Positions 44,094 to 53,893 of a stretch of 64,000 nucleotides of DNA are shown here, piece by piece. Both the position numbers and the translations under genes were made by a program. The stretch covers positions 29,954 through 93,953 of the forward strand of contig JAIOYI010000010.1 of assembly GCA_021741205.1 (NCBI GenBank), read 5' to 3'. The notes under the pieces are model-generated. The model had not been told where the DNA came from and made no database searches. It saw nothing but the letters and a program-made list of their open reading frames with translations. Positions within the stretch are counted from its first letter, which is position 1, and the number at the start of each line of letters is the position of its first letter. Source of the DNA: Emcibacter sp. GTDB taxonomy: Bacteria > Pseudomonadota > Alphaproteobacteria > Sphingomonadales > Emcibacteraceae.

Positions 44094-46199
44094 TTATTTA
44101 TTTATCTTCTGCTCTTCCTGATAGGCTTCCCAAGAAATTTTAATGAGATGACTATGAATGGCCTCCACATCATCTTCACTCAAGATATCCCCAAAACTCG
44201 CCATGCCAAGTGCCTCTCGTTGCCCGCCAAGAACAATATCCTTAAAGCTCTCATGCACCTCTGGCATCATACGGCGAAGATCAGGATAACCACCATTTAT
44301 ATTCCAATGACATTCCCCGCATGCCTTAACAAACAACACGGCACCTCTGTCTAAAACCTCTTGCGTTGCATCAAGGACGGGGGGCTTTGGAATGGGTCCA
44401 AGGGCTGGCAAAACATCGGGCATCGGCACATCACCACCGCCCAATTTAAAAACAATCAAGCGCCCCTCATTGCCATATTTCTCCACCGCCGATCCCACAG
44501 GGAAATAGCCAAATGGCCCGCCGCCATAGCCCGCCATAACGGCAATATATTGCTCACCGTCAATCAGATAAGTCATGGGTGCTGCCAAAATGCTGCTGCC
44601 GGTTTGGATTTTGTGCAGCACTTTTCCACTGTCTGCGGCATAAAACACAAGGAAACCGTCATCTTGGGCTTGTACCACAATATTGCCTGCCGTGGTCAAA
44701 ACCCCGCCATGAAAAATAAAATCGCCGAGCTTATGCCGCCAAACGGGCACCGCCTTTACGGGATCCCATGCGAGCAGGAAACCACCAGTTTCATCTAACT
44801 TATGATCCCCAATTTCTGACGTAATTGTACCTTCGGAGAAATGCGCTCCCTGATTATTAATGCCCTTGATAAATTCAAAATTCTTGCGTTTTTCATAAAT
44901 TGCGGGGTCGTTCATGGCGGGAATATAAACAAGCCCCGTATGAGGATTATAGGCCATGGGTTGCCAGTTATGCCCACCCGCAGGACTTGGCAGAATAAGT
45001 TTTGCTTCATCGTCATAGTTGGACTGGGGCAAAGGTTGCGGTTTTCCTGTTTTCATATCCACATGACTTGCCCAAGTAACAGTCGCATATTTTTCAGCGG
45101 ACAATAATTCCCCCGTTGCACGGTCAAGCACATAAAAGAAGCCATTTTTCGGTGCCTGCATCAATATTTTACGGTTTTTACCGTCGATGATCAGATCGGT
45201 TAAGATAATGGGCTGGGTTGCGGTATAATCCCAATTATCCCCAGGGGTCGTTTGGTAATACCATACCAGATCGCCTGTATCGGGATTAATGGCCAAAATA
45301 CTGGATAAAAATAGATTATCGCCGCCTTTTGGGCTGCGTTCCTTTTGCACCCATGGGCTGCCATTTCCCGTGCCCACATAAAGCAAATTAAGATCCGCAT
45401 CATATACCATACTGTCCCATGCGGTGCCGCCGCCGCCAATATCCCAACGGCTATCTGGGTCCCATGTCTTTGAGGCCATTTCGAGAGCGGGATTTTCAAA
45501 AGGCTTTTTCGGATCACCCGGTACCGTATAAAAACGCCAAGATTTCTTACCCGTTTCAAGATCATAGGCAGTGACATAGCCCCTCACCCCATATTCCGCG
45601 CCTCCATTACCGATCACCACATTTTGACCCGCAATACGGGGAGCGCCTGTGATGGTATAGGGAATGGTGCGGTCGGGAAATGTATCCACCTGCCAAATAA
45701 CTGTGCCATCATGGGCATCAAGGGCAAAAAGACGACCATCAAGGGACGCGGCATAGACCTTCCCCTTCCAGACCGACAACCCACGAGAAACCACATCACA
45801 GCAAGCGTTACGTGCCCACTGTCCCGGAACTTCGGGGTCAAAGGTCCAAATTTCCTTGCCCGTTTTACCATCAATGGCAAAAACTACGCCCCAATTTCCC
45901 GTCACATACAAGACGCCGTCCACGAAAATTGGCGTTGCCTCTAGCCCACGGTGACTGTCGGTAAAATATTGCCAAGCAAAGCCTAGCTCATTTGCATTAC
46001 TATCATTAATTTCTGCAAGCGGGGAAAAATGCGTCTCACCCCCATCACGCCCGCCCGTGAGCCAACTTTCAGGTTCACTCGACAGATTTTGAATGCGTTC
46101 CCGATCAATCCAGCCCGCTTTTTTTTCGGCATTTTTCTGATCACATCCACTGCTCATAAGGCTGAGCATGATAATAACGATCCCGCTAACTATACGCAT
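44094..46199 (-). CDS. PQQ-dependent quinohemoprotein dehydrogenase, lipoprotein
   Basis: 701 residues. A lipoprotein signal MRIVSGIVIIMLSLMSSGC places it on the membrane, facing the periplasm. The eight-bladed propeller carries the vicinal disulfide NACCDVV and repeated W-docking motifs (GTGNGSPW, WHTPAGGHNW-like). The catalytic aspartate region reads NWDYTATQ, with Thr where lanthanide enzymes have Asp, so calcium is expected. A C-terminal cytochrome c domain has the heme site CGECH. It oxidises an alcohol and passes electrons to the respiratory chain. The start at 46199 fits the lipobox; the track start is 12 codons earlier. No PQQ synthesis genes are present in the window. Confidence 0.88.
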   Translation of the reverse strand: MRIVSGIVIIMLSLMSSGCDQKNAEKKAGWIDRERIQNLSSEPESWLTGGRDGGETHFSPLAEINDSNANELGFAWQYFTDSHRGLEATPIFVDGVLYVTGNWGVVFAIDGKTGKEIWTFDPEVPGQWARNACCDVVSRGLSVWKGKVYAASLDGRLFALDAHDGTVIWQVDTFPDRTIPYTITGAPRIAGQNVVIGNGGAEYGVRGYVTAYDLETGKKSWRFYTVPGDPKKPFENPALEMASKTWDPDSRWDIGGGGTAWDSMVYDADLNLLYVGTGNGSPWVQKERSPKGGDNLFLSSILAINPDTGDLVWYYQTTPGDNWDYTATQPIILTDLIIDGKNRKILMQAPKNGFFYVLDRATGELLSAEKYATVTWASHVDMKTGKPQPLPQSNYDDEAKLILPSPAGGHNWQPMAYNPHTGLVYIPAMNDPAIYEKRKNFEFIKGINNQGAHFSEGTITSEIGDHKLDETGGFLLAWDPVKAVPVWRHKLGDFIFHGGVLTTAGNIVVQAQDDGFLVFYAADSGKVLHKIQTGSSILAAPMTYLIDGEQYIAVMAGYGGGPFGYFPVGSAVEKYGNEGRLIVFKLGGGDVPMPDVLPALGPIPKPPVLDATQEVLDRGAVLFVKACGECHWNINGGYPDLRRMMPEVHESFKDIVLGGQREALGMASFGDILSEDDVEAIHSHLIKISWEAYQEEQKINK

Positions 46200-46238
46200 T
46201 TGATAATTTTCCCATATATTCATTATGACGAACAAAAA

Positions 46239-46257
46239 TACCGTCTATGACGGCATA
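46239..46257 (-). promoter_or_regulatory. TetR-type operator before the PQQ dehydrogenase operon
   Basis: TACCGTC-TAT-GACGGCA is a near-perfect inverted repeat in the 74-base gap between the TetR stop and the dehydrogenase start. Its core CGTCTATGACGGCATA recurs with two changes upstream of the tetR gene (46980-46995), as expected for a regulator controlling both itself and the operon. Confidence 0.65.
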
Positions 46258-46273
46258 TGTCAATAATATAAAA

Positions 46274-46909
46274 TTAATTAGTTTGTATTTTATGATCTAC
46301 TAGCTTTGGCGCTGTTGCCATCAACAACAAAAGACCCCGTATTTCATCCTCAAGATTTTCCCGCTCTGGCCGTATGGGTTTATTATCACCCAAAAACAGC
46401 ATCATACCCTCCATCATAGCTCCCATAGCTAGAGATCTCCTCCGACCCTCTCTCCTATTTAAGGTTGGGTTTAATTCGGCAAGAAGATCACCAATCTGAT
46501 TATAAAAGCTAGAAAATTTACGATCAACCATCTGCATCCACTCATCATCATTCTGGGCGATGCTAAAAATTTCCATAAAAAACCTCTGATTATTCAAATC
46601 CTCAACAAATCCAAATAATTGGTCAAGCACCATATTAAAGCGCGGCAAAGGGTCTTCAGGCAGTTGAAGAATTTCCTCTAGAGGCGGTAAATATTTCTCC
46701 ATCAATTCATTATAAATAGCCTTCATGAGATCATTTTTTGTTGGAAAATAATGTTGGAGAGTCTTCAAATGCATCCCACATTGCCGAGCAATAGACCGTA
46801 AACTTATATTTCTAAGACCCACCTCAGAAATAATTTCATGAGCTGCCTGCAAAATAAGGCGTGCTTTTTCCTCCGATTTATTACTCTTTTGATGAGCGTT
46901 TCTATCCAT
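46274..46909 (-). CDS. TetR/AcrR family regulator
   Basis: 211 residues. The DNA-binding domain reads LILQAAHEIISEVGLRNISLRSIARQCGMHLKTLQHYFPTKNDLMKAIY; the C-terminal helices are unlike the TetR of the aromatic operon. It lies directly upstream of the PQQ dehydrogenase and TonB receptor genes on the same strand. Two matching inverted repeats, one before its own gene and one before the dehydrogenase, are likely its operators. The effector could be the alcohol or its oxidation product; this is inference. Confidence 0.85.
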   Translation of the reverse strand: MDRNAHQKSNKSEEKARLILQAAHEIISEVGLRNISLRSIARQCGMHLKTLQHYFPTKNDLMKAIYNELMEKYLPPLEEILQLPEDPLPRFNMVLDQLFGFVEDLNNQRFFMEIFSIAQNDDEWMQMVDRKFSSFYNQIGDLLAELNPTLNRREGRRRSLAMGAMMEGMMLFLGDNKPIRPERENLEDEIRGLLLLMATAPKLVDHKIQTN

Positions 46910-46979
46910 AAGTTACCTATTATTAGATTTCACAAAAAAAGAGAATACTATATGTATATCAGAAACACCACCCTTAATT

Positions 46980-46995
46980 CGTCAATGACGGTATA
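46980..46995 (-). promoter_or_regulatory. TetR-type operator upstream of the tetR gene
   Basis: CGTCAATGACGGTATA matches 14 of 16 bases of the site at 46242-46257. It lies about 70 bases before the tetR start codon. The inverted symmetry here is confined to CGTC/GACG, so it may be a weaker site. Confidence 0.55.
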
Positions 46996-47066
46996 ACTCG
47001 GCACAAATACCCTTTTCACGGACATCTAAGAAACAAAAGATCACTAACCAACCGATTTCCTTCAAC

Positions 47067-47711
47067 CTACTGGACAATAATATGAGCAAAAAGAATTTGT
47101 CCGTCAAAATTTTCATCCTTAAAGGACGTCACGGTAAAATTATTAAAATGCTTGCCAATTAGGTGGGTTAAGGTTTTTTTGTTGAATTTAATCACATGAG
47201 AAGGTTCATCAATGGGGCCTAGTCTATCGTTTGGGACAAACAAAAAACATTCCCCATTTGTTTTAAGTACACGTTTTATTTCCTCAAGAAATATTCCTCG
47301 TTTAATGATATGCTCTAGAATTTGAGACGCAATCACAACATCAAAGCTTTTATCCTCGCATTCAATTTTGGGCAAAAAGGATTTGACCATGGAAATACCC
47401 ATATTGTCCAAACGCTCTATACACAGATTAGACAATTCAGTTCCATAAAGATTTTTATAACCATTGTCTTTAAGAAATCTCAGGATAGAACCCGTCCCAC
47501 AAGCGACATCGAGAATATAATCCGTCGCTTGCGTTTTTTCTTTTATCAGTTGGTTTTTTGTTGGCCAAACTCTCTGGGGGCTATCCCATTCCCGTTGGTA
47601 AATGTCATCCCAATAGGCATCGCTATTGACGTTAACACCAAAATTAATGATCTTATGGTATAACAGGGGAAAATGTTCCGATATAAAATTTTTAAATCTC
47701 CACGGGATCAT
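47067..47711 (-). CDS. Class I SAM-dependent methyltransferase
   Basis: 214 residues. Motif I is ILDVACGTGSILRFLKDNG, the acidic loop is GTELSNL, and SFDVVIASQILEHI with RVLKTNGECFLFVPN completes the Methyltransf_11-type fold. The N-terminal segment (YWDDIYQREWDSPQRVWPTKNQL) recalls methyltransferases acting on small molecules or glycans. The track start at 47741 would overlap osmC; ATG 47711, four bases after its stop, is preferred though its ribosome binding site is weak. The substrate is unknown. Confidence 0.8.
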   Translation of the reverse strand: MIPWRFKNFISEHFPLLYHKIINFGVNVNSDAYWDDIYQREWDSPQRVWPTKNQLIKEKTQATDYILDVACGTGSILRFLKDNGYKNLYGTELSNLCIERLDNMGISMVKSFLPKIECEDKSFDVVIASQILEHIIKRGIFLEEIKRVLKTNGECFLFVPNDRLGPIDEPSHVIKFNKKTLTHLIGKHFNNFTVTSFKDENFDGQILFAHIIVQ

Positions 47712-47715
47712 TTTC

Positions 47716-48138
47716 TTACACGCTGTTGACGGCGAAGTCATAGGTCAGTTTTGCGGATTTCGCGAGCATGGCCGAGGCGGAACAATATTTATCCATAGAA
47801 AGCTTTACCGCACGCTCCACGGCACTTTCTTTTAAATCCTTACCCGAAACCACAAAATGCAGATGAATATCCGTATAAACCTTTGGCATTTCCTCTGCCC
47901 GTTTTCCCGTCACCTCAACCGCACAATCCACAATGTCATTGCGACCCTTTTGCAAAATCATCACCACATCAATGCTGGCGCATCCCCCCGCCCCCATGAG
48001 CAGCAGATCCATAGGACTATGACCAAGGCCGAGACCACCATTAGCCGCGCCCGCATCCATGGTGAGGGTATTGCCCGACTGAGACTCGCCGATAAAGGTC
48101 ATCTTGCCCGCCCACTTAACAGTGACTTTTTTTTCCAT
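47716..48138 (-). CDS. OsmC family peroxiredoxin-like protein
   Basis: 140 residues with the OsmC/YhfA fold. HSPMDLLLMGAGGCASIDVVMILQKGR contains the first redox cysteine, and SMDKYCSASAML the second. These proteins reduce organic hydroperoxides or related thiol-reactive compounds. It is close to the YhfA-like subgroup by its GPSPME/DLLL-type motif. It starts three bases after the ppdK stop region and precedes a methyltransferase in the same direction; no functional link is evident. Confidence 0.88.
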   Translation of the reverse strand: MEKKVTVKWAGKMTFIGESQSGNTLTMDAGAANGGLGLGHSPMDLLLMGAGGCASIDVVMILQKGRNDIVDCAVEVTGKRAEEMPKVYTDIHLHFVVSGKDLKESAVERAVKLSMDKYCSASAMLAKSAKLTYDFAVNSV

Positions 48139-48141
48139 GAT

Positions 48142-50802
48142 CTATTCCTTTAATTTTGCCTGTGCGGCGGCCAAGCGGGCGATCGGCACACGGTAAGGTG
48201 AACAAGACACATAATTCAAACCAATACGATGACAAAATTCAACGGAGGCTGGATCCCCGCCATGCTCGCCACAAATACCGAGTTTAAGATTTGCCCGTGT
48301 TTTTCGTCCTCTTTCCGAAGCAATTTTAACAAGCTCACCCACACCGTCTTGATCGATGGTTACAAAGGGGTCCTGTTCAAAAATGCCCGCATGAATATAA
48401 TCATCCAAGAAACTTGCGCTATCATCACGGCTAATACCGAAGGTTGTCTGGGTCAAATCATTGGTGCCAAAGCTAAAGAATTCGGCCTCATGGGCAATTT
48501 CACCCGCTTGCAAGGCCGCGCGCGGCAATTCGATCATGGTACCCACCAAATAATCAAGTTTCACGCCAGATTTTCCAATAATATCATCGGAGATTCTTGT
48601 GACCATTTTTTTCAAGATTTGCAGCTCTTTACGGCTGCCCACCAATGGGATCATAATTTCAGGCACAATGACCGCGCCGCCATCTTTTGATACCTCAAGG
48701 GCGGCCTCGATAATGGCGCGGGTTTGCATTTCATAAATTTCAGGATAAGAAATACCCAAACGACAACCCCGATGGCCGAGCATTGGGTTAAATTCATGCA
48801 AATTTTCCGCCCGTATTTGCAAATGTTCGACACTGACCCCCATGGCTTCGGCAACAGATTGGAAATCCTCTCTCTTTTGCGGGAGAAATTCATGAAGCGG
48901 CGGATCAAGCAAACGCACCGTAACCGGAAGTCCCCGCATAATGGTGAACAGCTCGATAAAATCCTGTTTTTGTACCGGAAGAAGTTTGGCAAGCGCCTTT
49001 TCCCGTCCCGCCTTATCCTCGGCCAAGATCATCTGGCGCACATTGATAATGCGTTCGGCATCAAAGAACATATGTTCTGTACGGCAAAGTCCGATACCCT
49101 CTGCGCCAAATTCCCGTGCGGTTTTGGCATCAAGGGGCGTTTCCGCATTGGCTCTGACGTCTAAGGATCTAATCTCATCTGCCCAACCCATAAGCTTCGC
49201 AAAATCGCCGCTGAGTTCGGGTTTCACGGTTTTCACTTCGCCAAACATCACCTCGCCGCTAGTGCCATCAATGGTCAGAATATCAAATTTATTGATTTTT
49301 CGCCCCATGATAGTGATGGTTTCCTTATTCATATCTATTTGCAGCGATCCCGCCCCAGAAACGCAAGGGCGCCCCATACCACGGGCGACCACCGCCGCAT
49401 GTGACGTCATGCCACCACGGCTGGTAAGGATCCCTTCGGCCGCATGCATACCGTGAATATCTTCGGGGCTTGTTTCCTGTCTGACCAGAATGACTTTCTT
49501 GCCGTCCTTGGCCATGCTTTCGGCTTCATCCGCCGTAAAAACCGCCATGCCACAAGCAGCCCCCGGAGAGGCGGGAAGCCCACGGGTTAAAATATCCCGC
49601 GGGGCATCTGGATCAAGGGTTGGATGCAAAAGCTGATCCAATGCCTTGGGTTCAATGCGCATGATGGCCTCTTTCTCAGTAATGATACCGGCCTCTGCCA
49701 TATCGACGGCAATTTTAAGAGAAGCCTTTGAGGTACGCTTTCCTGACCGTGTTTGCAAAATCCATAACTTACCCTTTTGCACCGTAAATTCAATGTCCTG
49801 CATATCCCTGTAATGGGCTTCAAGTTTAGTGAAGACATCCGCCAATTCCTGATACATTTCGGGCATTGCCTCCTCCATAGAGGGCATTGTAGAGCCTGAT
49901 TTTTCCCGAGAAATTTTGGTCAAATTTTGCGGTGTGCGAATGCCCGCCACCACATCCTCGCCTTGGGCATTGATCAGATATTCGCCGTAATAGGCATTTT
50001 CCCCCGTGGATGGATCACGGGTAAAAGTAACACCTGTGGCACTGGTATCGCCCATATTGCCAAAAACCATGCTTTGCACATTAACAGCCGTTCCCCAATC
50101 GCCCGGAATATTGTTAATACGGCGGTATGTTTTCGCCCGATCAATCATCCATGAACCAAAGACCGCATTAACCGCTCCCCAAAGCTGCTCGTGAACATCT
50201 TGCGGGAAGGGATGACCCAATTCTTCTTCGGCCTTTTCCTTAAAAGCCTTAGCGACTTTTTTCCAATCATCTGCGGATAGTTCCGTGTCCAGAATATAAC
50301 CATTTTCTTCTTTGTGAATTTCCAAAATTTCTTCAAAATTATAATGATCAACCCCAAGCACCACATCAGAATACATCTGGATAAAACGGCGATAGCTGTC
50401 ATAGGCAAAGCGGGCATCACCGCTTTGATGCGCCAGTCCCTCCACTGTCACATCATTAAGACCAAGATTCAGCACCGTATCCATCATGCCCGGCATACTT
50501 ACCCTTGCCCCAGATCTGACCGAGACCAACAATGGATTTTCCCCATCGCCAAAGGAGGCACCGACGGTTTTTTCAACCTCAGAAAGAGCTTTGATCACCT
50601 GATCCTTTAAGTCATCGGGATAGCTGTTCTTGTGATCATAATAATAGGTGCAGACCTCAGTCGTGATGGTAAATCCCGGTGGCACAGGAAGGCCGATGTT
50701 TGACATTTCCGCAAGATTTGCCCCCTTACCACCCAAAAGATTTTTAAGCGTGGCGTCACCTTCTGCCTTACCATCGCCAAATGTGTATACCCATTTTGTC
50801 AT
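48142..50802 (-). CDS. ppdK: Pyruvate, phosphate dikinase
   Basis: 886 residues, the expected length. The nucleotide-binding N-domain (LLGGKGANLAEMSNIGLPVPPGFTITTEV), the phosphohistidine loop LTSRGGMTSHAAVVARGMGRPC and the C-terminal PEP/pyruvate barrel with the catalytic cysteine in GICGEHGGDP are intact. It interconverts pyruvate, ATP and phosphate with PEP, AMP and pyrophosphate, serving gluconeogenesis or pyrophosphate-linked glycolysis. Its place after glyQ-glyS is a common alphaproteobacterial order. Confidence 0.97.
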   Translation of the reverse strand: MTKWVYTFGDGKAEGDATLKNLLGGKGANLAEMSNIGLPVPPGFTITTEVCTYYYDHKNSYPDDLKDQVIKALSEVEKTVGASFGDGENPLLVSVRSGARVSMPGMMDTVLNLGLNDVTVEGLAHQSGDARFAYDSYRRFIQMYSDVVLGVDHYNFEEILEIHKEENGYILDTELSADDWKKVAKAFKEKAEEELGHPFPQDVHEQLWGAVNAVFGSWMIDRAKTYRRINNIPGDWGTAVNVQSMVFGNMGDTSATGVTFTRDPSTGENAYYGEYLINAQGEDVVAGIRTPQNLTKISREKSGSTMPSMEEAMPEMYQELADVFTKLEAHYRDMQDIEFTVQKGKLWILQTRSGKRTSKASLKIAVDMAEAGIITEKEAIMRIEPKALDQLLHPTLDPDAPRDILTRGLPASPGAACGMAVFTADEAESMAKDGKKVILVRQETSPEDIHGMHAAEGILTSRGGMTSHAAVVARGMGRPCVSGAGSLQIDMNKETITIMGRKINKFDILTIDGTSGEVMFGEVKTVKPELSGDFAKLMGWADEIRSLDVRANAETPLDAKTAREFGAEGIGLCRTEHMFFDAERIINVRQMILAEDKAGREKALAKLLPVQKQDFIELFTIMRGLPVTVRLLDPPLHEFLPQKREDFQSVAEAMGVSVEHLQIRAENLHEFNPMLGHRGCRLGISYPEIYEMQTRAIIEAALEVSKDGGAVIVPEIMIPLVGSRKELQILKKMVTRISDDIIGKSGVKLDYLVGTMIELPRAALQAGEIAHEAEFFSFGTNDLTQTTFGISRDDSASFLDDYIHAGIFEQDPFVTIDQDGVGELVKIASERGRKTRANLKLGICGEHGGDPASVEFCHRIGLNYVSCSPYRVPIARLAAAQAKLKE

Positions 50803-50832
50803 TGTCTTTAGTCCTTAAAGTAACGGGGATTT

Positions 50833-52878
50833 TTATCCCTCAATTTTTGAAAAATCTGCAACCTTATGCATGGTATTTCTAATATCTGCGAGAAGACGAA
50901 GGCGGTTCTTTCGTTCTGTGTCCACATCGCTGTTCACGGTCACCTTATCAAAGAAAGCATCAATGGCAGGACGAAGCTTGGCCAAATGGCTCATGGCGTC
51001 TTCGAATTTTTCCTGAGAAAGAATGTTATCCAACTTGGCCTTCAAGCCATTCAAAGTCTTAAATAATTCCTGTTCTTCGGGTAAGTTGCCCATTGTGGCA
51101 TCACCCGTTATGGGGCCGTCTTTTTTCTCTTCCGCCTTTAAGATATTGGCCGCCCGCTTATAGCCCGCAAGCAAATTCGTACCCTCGTCAGTCGTCAAAA
51201 AATTCTGCAAAGCCTCCACCCGTGCCAACATTCGCACAAGGTCATCTTCACCACCGAGTGAGAATACCGCTGTGATCAAATCATGACGCACGCCTTGTTC
51301 TTTCAAATGGACTTTCAAGCGATCAGCAAAGAAATCGAGAAGATCAGTCATTTTATCTCCTCTCAAGCTTAAAGCTTCATCAGCATAAGCAAATAGCGAT
51401 AATAAATTCAACCGAAGTTTATTTTCAACAACCAAGCGGATAATTCCTAAGGCCGCACGGCGCAAAGCAAAGGGATCTTTGGAGCCTGTGGGTTTTTCAT
51501 CAATACCAAAAAATCCAACCAATGAATCCAGTTTCTCTGCCAAGGCAACCACAACGGAGACGGGATTTGTCGGACAACTATCACTTGGCCCTTTGGGCGA
51601 ATAATGTTCCACAATAGCATTGGCAACGATCTCTGACTCACCTTGCTTTTCTGCATAATATTTACCCATCAGGCCCTGAAGATCGGCAAATTCCCCAACC
51701 ATGCCAGACACGAGGTCAGCCTTACAAAGCAAGGCGGCTCTTTTGGCTTGCGTTACATCAGCACCAATTTTATCCGCAATATAACCTGATAACTTAGCGA
51801 GTCGTTCAACCCGCTGTCCTACTGTCCCAAGTTTTTCATGAAAGACGATATCATTCAGTGCAGGCAAGCGATCATCAAGGGAAATTTTTAAATCCTGATC
51901 CCAGAAAAATTTGGTATCGGACAAGCGGGCGCGCAGAACTCGCTCATTGCCCGCAATAATTTTCTTGCCCTGATCCGTCGTTTTCATATTGGCGACAAAG
52001 ATAAATTTATGGGCAAGTTTGCCGTTCTTATCCATAAGCGAGAAATATTTCTGGTGGCTTTTCATAGCACTCATCAAGGCTTCATTGGGTACGTCAAGAA
52101 AATCCTTGTCAAATTCGCCCATCATGACCACGGGATATTCCGCAAGACCCACAATTTCATCAAGCAAGCCCTCGTCCTCGACCAAGGAAAGCTCTGCATC
52201 CTTCGCCAAAAGATGTGCCTTATCATGAATCAGTTTTTTGCGCATCTCAGGTTCCAGAATAACGTGAGCCTTAGCGAGATTATCCTTATAATCCTCAAAG
52301 GAGGAAACAGTAAAGCTATCCGGTGATAAAAACCGATGACCCCGTGTTTGATTGCCACTCATCAGATTGTCCCCCAGATCAAAGGCGACAATCCTATCAT
52401 CCAAAAGACATAAAATACTGTGCATGGGTCTTACCCAACGGAGCGTTCCGCTTCCCCAGCGTTGTGATTTTGGCCATGGAAAATTACGGATCATATCGGG
52501 CAAAAATTCCGTCAAAAGTTCCGTTGTTTTGCGTCCCTTTTTCTCTATAATGGCATAAAGAAAGGTGCCCTTGGCCTCTTCTCTTATTTCCACTTGTTTC
52601 TGGGTAACATTCGCCCCCTTTAAAAACCCCTCAATGGCTTTCTCTGGCGCATCGGCACGCGGGCCACGGCGTTCTTCTCGTGTGTCGGGCTGTTCATCAT
52701 CAAGTCCCACAATATGAAGACATAGGCGACGGGGGGTCACATAAGCGTCCGCACTCTGAAATTTCAGGCCACCCTCGGTTAATTTGGCGGCAACCAACTG
52801 TTTTAGGTCAGAGGCAGCACGGGCCTGCATACGGGCGGGGATTTCTTCGGAAAAGAGCTCAAGCAGAAAATCAGCCAT
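50833..52878 (-). CDS. glyS: Glycyl-tRNA synthetase beta subunit
   Basis: 681 residues. [18 protein letters not shown] is the conserved N-terminus, and the body (RWVRPMHSILCLLDDRIVAFDLG, GHRFLSP, KADLVSGMVGEFADLQGLMGKYYA) matches GlyS, which provides tRNA binding for the alpha2beta2 enzyme. Two tandem ATGs overlap the glyQ stop; GGAGG is seven bases from the second (52878), and homologues begin with MADxLLEL, so that start is used. Coupled to glyQ. Confidence 0.96.
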   Translation of the reverse strand: MADFLLELFSEEIPARMQARAASDLKQLVAAKLTEGGLKFQSADAYVTPRRLCLHIVGLDDEQPDTREERRGPRADAPEKAIEGFLKGANVTQKQVEIREEAKGTFLYAIIEKKGRKTTELLTEFLPDMIRNFPWPKSQRWGSGTLRWVRPMHSILCLLDDRIVAFDLGDNLMSGNQTRGHRFLSPDSFTVSSFEDYKDNLAKAHVILEPEMRKKLIHDKAHLLAKDAELSLVEDEGLLDEIVGLAEYPVVMMGEFDKDFLDVPNEALMSAMKSHQKYFSLMDKNGKLAHKFIFVANMKTTDQGKKIIAGNERVLRARLSDTKFFWDQDLKISLDDRLPALNDIVFHEKLGTVGQRVERLAKLSGYIADKIGADVTQAKRAALLCKADLVSGMVGEFADLQGLMGKYYAEKQGESEIVANAIVEHYSPKGPSDSCPTNPVSVVVALAEKLDSLVGFFGIDEKPTGSKDPFALRRAALGIIRLVVENKLRLNLLSLFAYADEALSLRGDKMTDLLDFFADRLKVHLKEQGVRHDLITAVFSLGGEDDLVRMLARVEALQNFLTTDEGTNLLAGYKRAANILKAEEKKDGPITGDATMGNLPEEQELFKTLNGLKAKLDNILSQEKFEDAMSHLAKLRPAIDAFFDKVTVNSDVDTERKNRLRLLADIRNTMHKVADFSKIEG

Positions 52879-53774
52879 CATACCGCCTCCCCGATTGAGA
52901 CAAGATAGGCTTCACAGCATGCCTTAGCAAGGGTGCGCACCCGCCCGATATAGGCTTGCCGTTCAGTGACGCTAATCACCCCGCGCGCATCGAGCAAATT
53001 AAAGATGTGGGACGCCTTAATACACTGGTCATAGGCGGGCAGCGGGTAATATTTTTTGTCTGCCTGCCCCATTTTCAAAATATCCTGACATTCCATTTCG
53101 GCATCTTTAAAATGCTGAAAAAGCCGTTCCACATTGGCCAGTTCAAAATTATAGGCGGAAAATTCTTTCTCATTTTGTAAAAACACATCGCCGTAAGTGA
53201 CCCCGTTTCCATTCCAATCAAGGTCATAGACATTATCCACACCCTGAATATACATAGCGAGCCTTTCAAGGCCATAGGTCAATTCCCCCATGACGGGCTT
53301 GCAGTCAAAGCCGCCCACTTGTTGAAAATAAGTAAATTGGCTCACCTCCATGCCGTCGCACCAAACCTCCCACCCAAGCCCCCATGCGCCGAGGGTCGGG
53401 CTTTCCCAATCATCCTCCACAAAGCGAATATCATGATCATACGCATTGATGCCAAGGACTTCTAAGCTTTTTAAATAGAGTTCCTGAATATTGTCAGGCG
53501 ACGGTTTTAAGACCGTTTGAAACTGATAATAATGTTGCAATCTGTTGGGATTTTCGCCGTAGCGACCGTCCGTTGGTCTGCGGCAGGGTTGCACATAAGC
53601 CGCTTTCCATGGTTTAGAGCCCAGAGAACGCAAGGTAGTTGCCGCCTGAAAAGTTCCCGCCCCCATTTCAACATCATAGGGCTGGAGGATAACGCAACCC
53701 TGCTCCGCCCAGTAATTTTGCAATTTCAGAATAAGTGACTGAAAGGCCTTTTCATTTCTTCGGGGACTGTCCAT
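52878..53774 (-). CDS. glyQ: Glycyl-tRNA synthetase alpha subunit
   Basis: 298 residues, the normal GlyQ length. [76 protein letters not shown] carries the class II motifs for adenylate formation. The alpha subunit holds the aminoacylation site. Its stop codon overlaps the glyS start, giving tight coupling. A 119-base gap without visible signals separates it from the upstream ATP-grasp gene. Confidence 0.97.
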   Translation of the reverse strand: MDSPRRNEKAFQSLILKLQNYWAEQGCVILQPYDVEMGAGTFQAATTLRSLGSKPWKAAYVQPCRRPTDGRYGENPNRLQHYYQFQTVLKPSPDNIQELYLKSLEVLGINAYDHDIRFVEDDWESPTLGAWGLGWEVWCDGMEVSQFTYFQQVGGFDCKPVMGELTYGLERLAMYIQGVDNVYDLDWNGNGVTYGDVFLQNEKEFSAYNFELANVERLFQHFKDAEMECQDILKMGQADKKYYPLPAYDQCIKASHIFNLLDARGVISVTERQAYIGRVRTLAKACCEAYLVSIGEAV

Positions 53775-53893
53775 CAGGTCTTGTTCTTTCTTCCCATATA
53801 CGCACGCTTAAGAAACTATCTTAATTTTATAGCAGGAAATTACTGGTCTAGCCCCCTGCCGTCAAGGGATGAATGCCGATAAATGTTAATATT

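Noticed and set aside
44094-46199. Lanthanide-dependent (XoxF/PedH-type) dehydrogenase
   Set aside because: The residue two after the catalytic Asp is Thr (WDYT) rather than the Asp expected for lanthanide binding, and the C-terminal heme domain is of the quinohemoprotein type.
48941-49456. 171-aa plus-strand ORF inside ppdK
   Set aside because: Shadow frame; ppdK is complete and conserved here.
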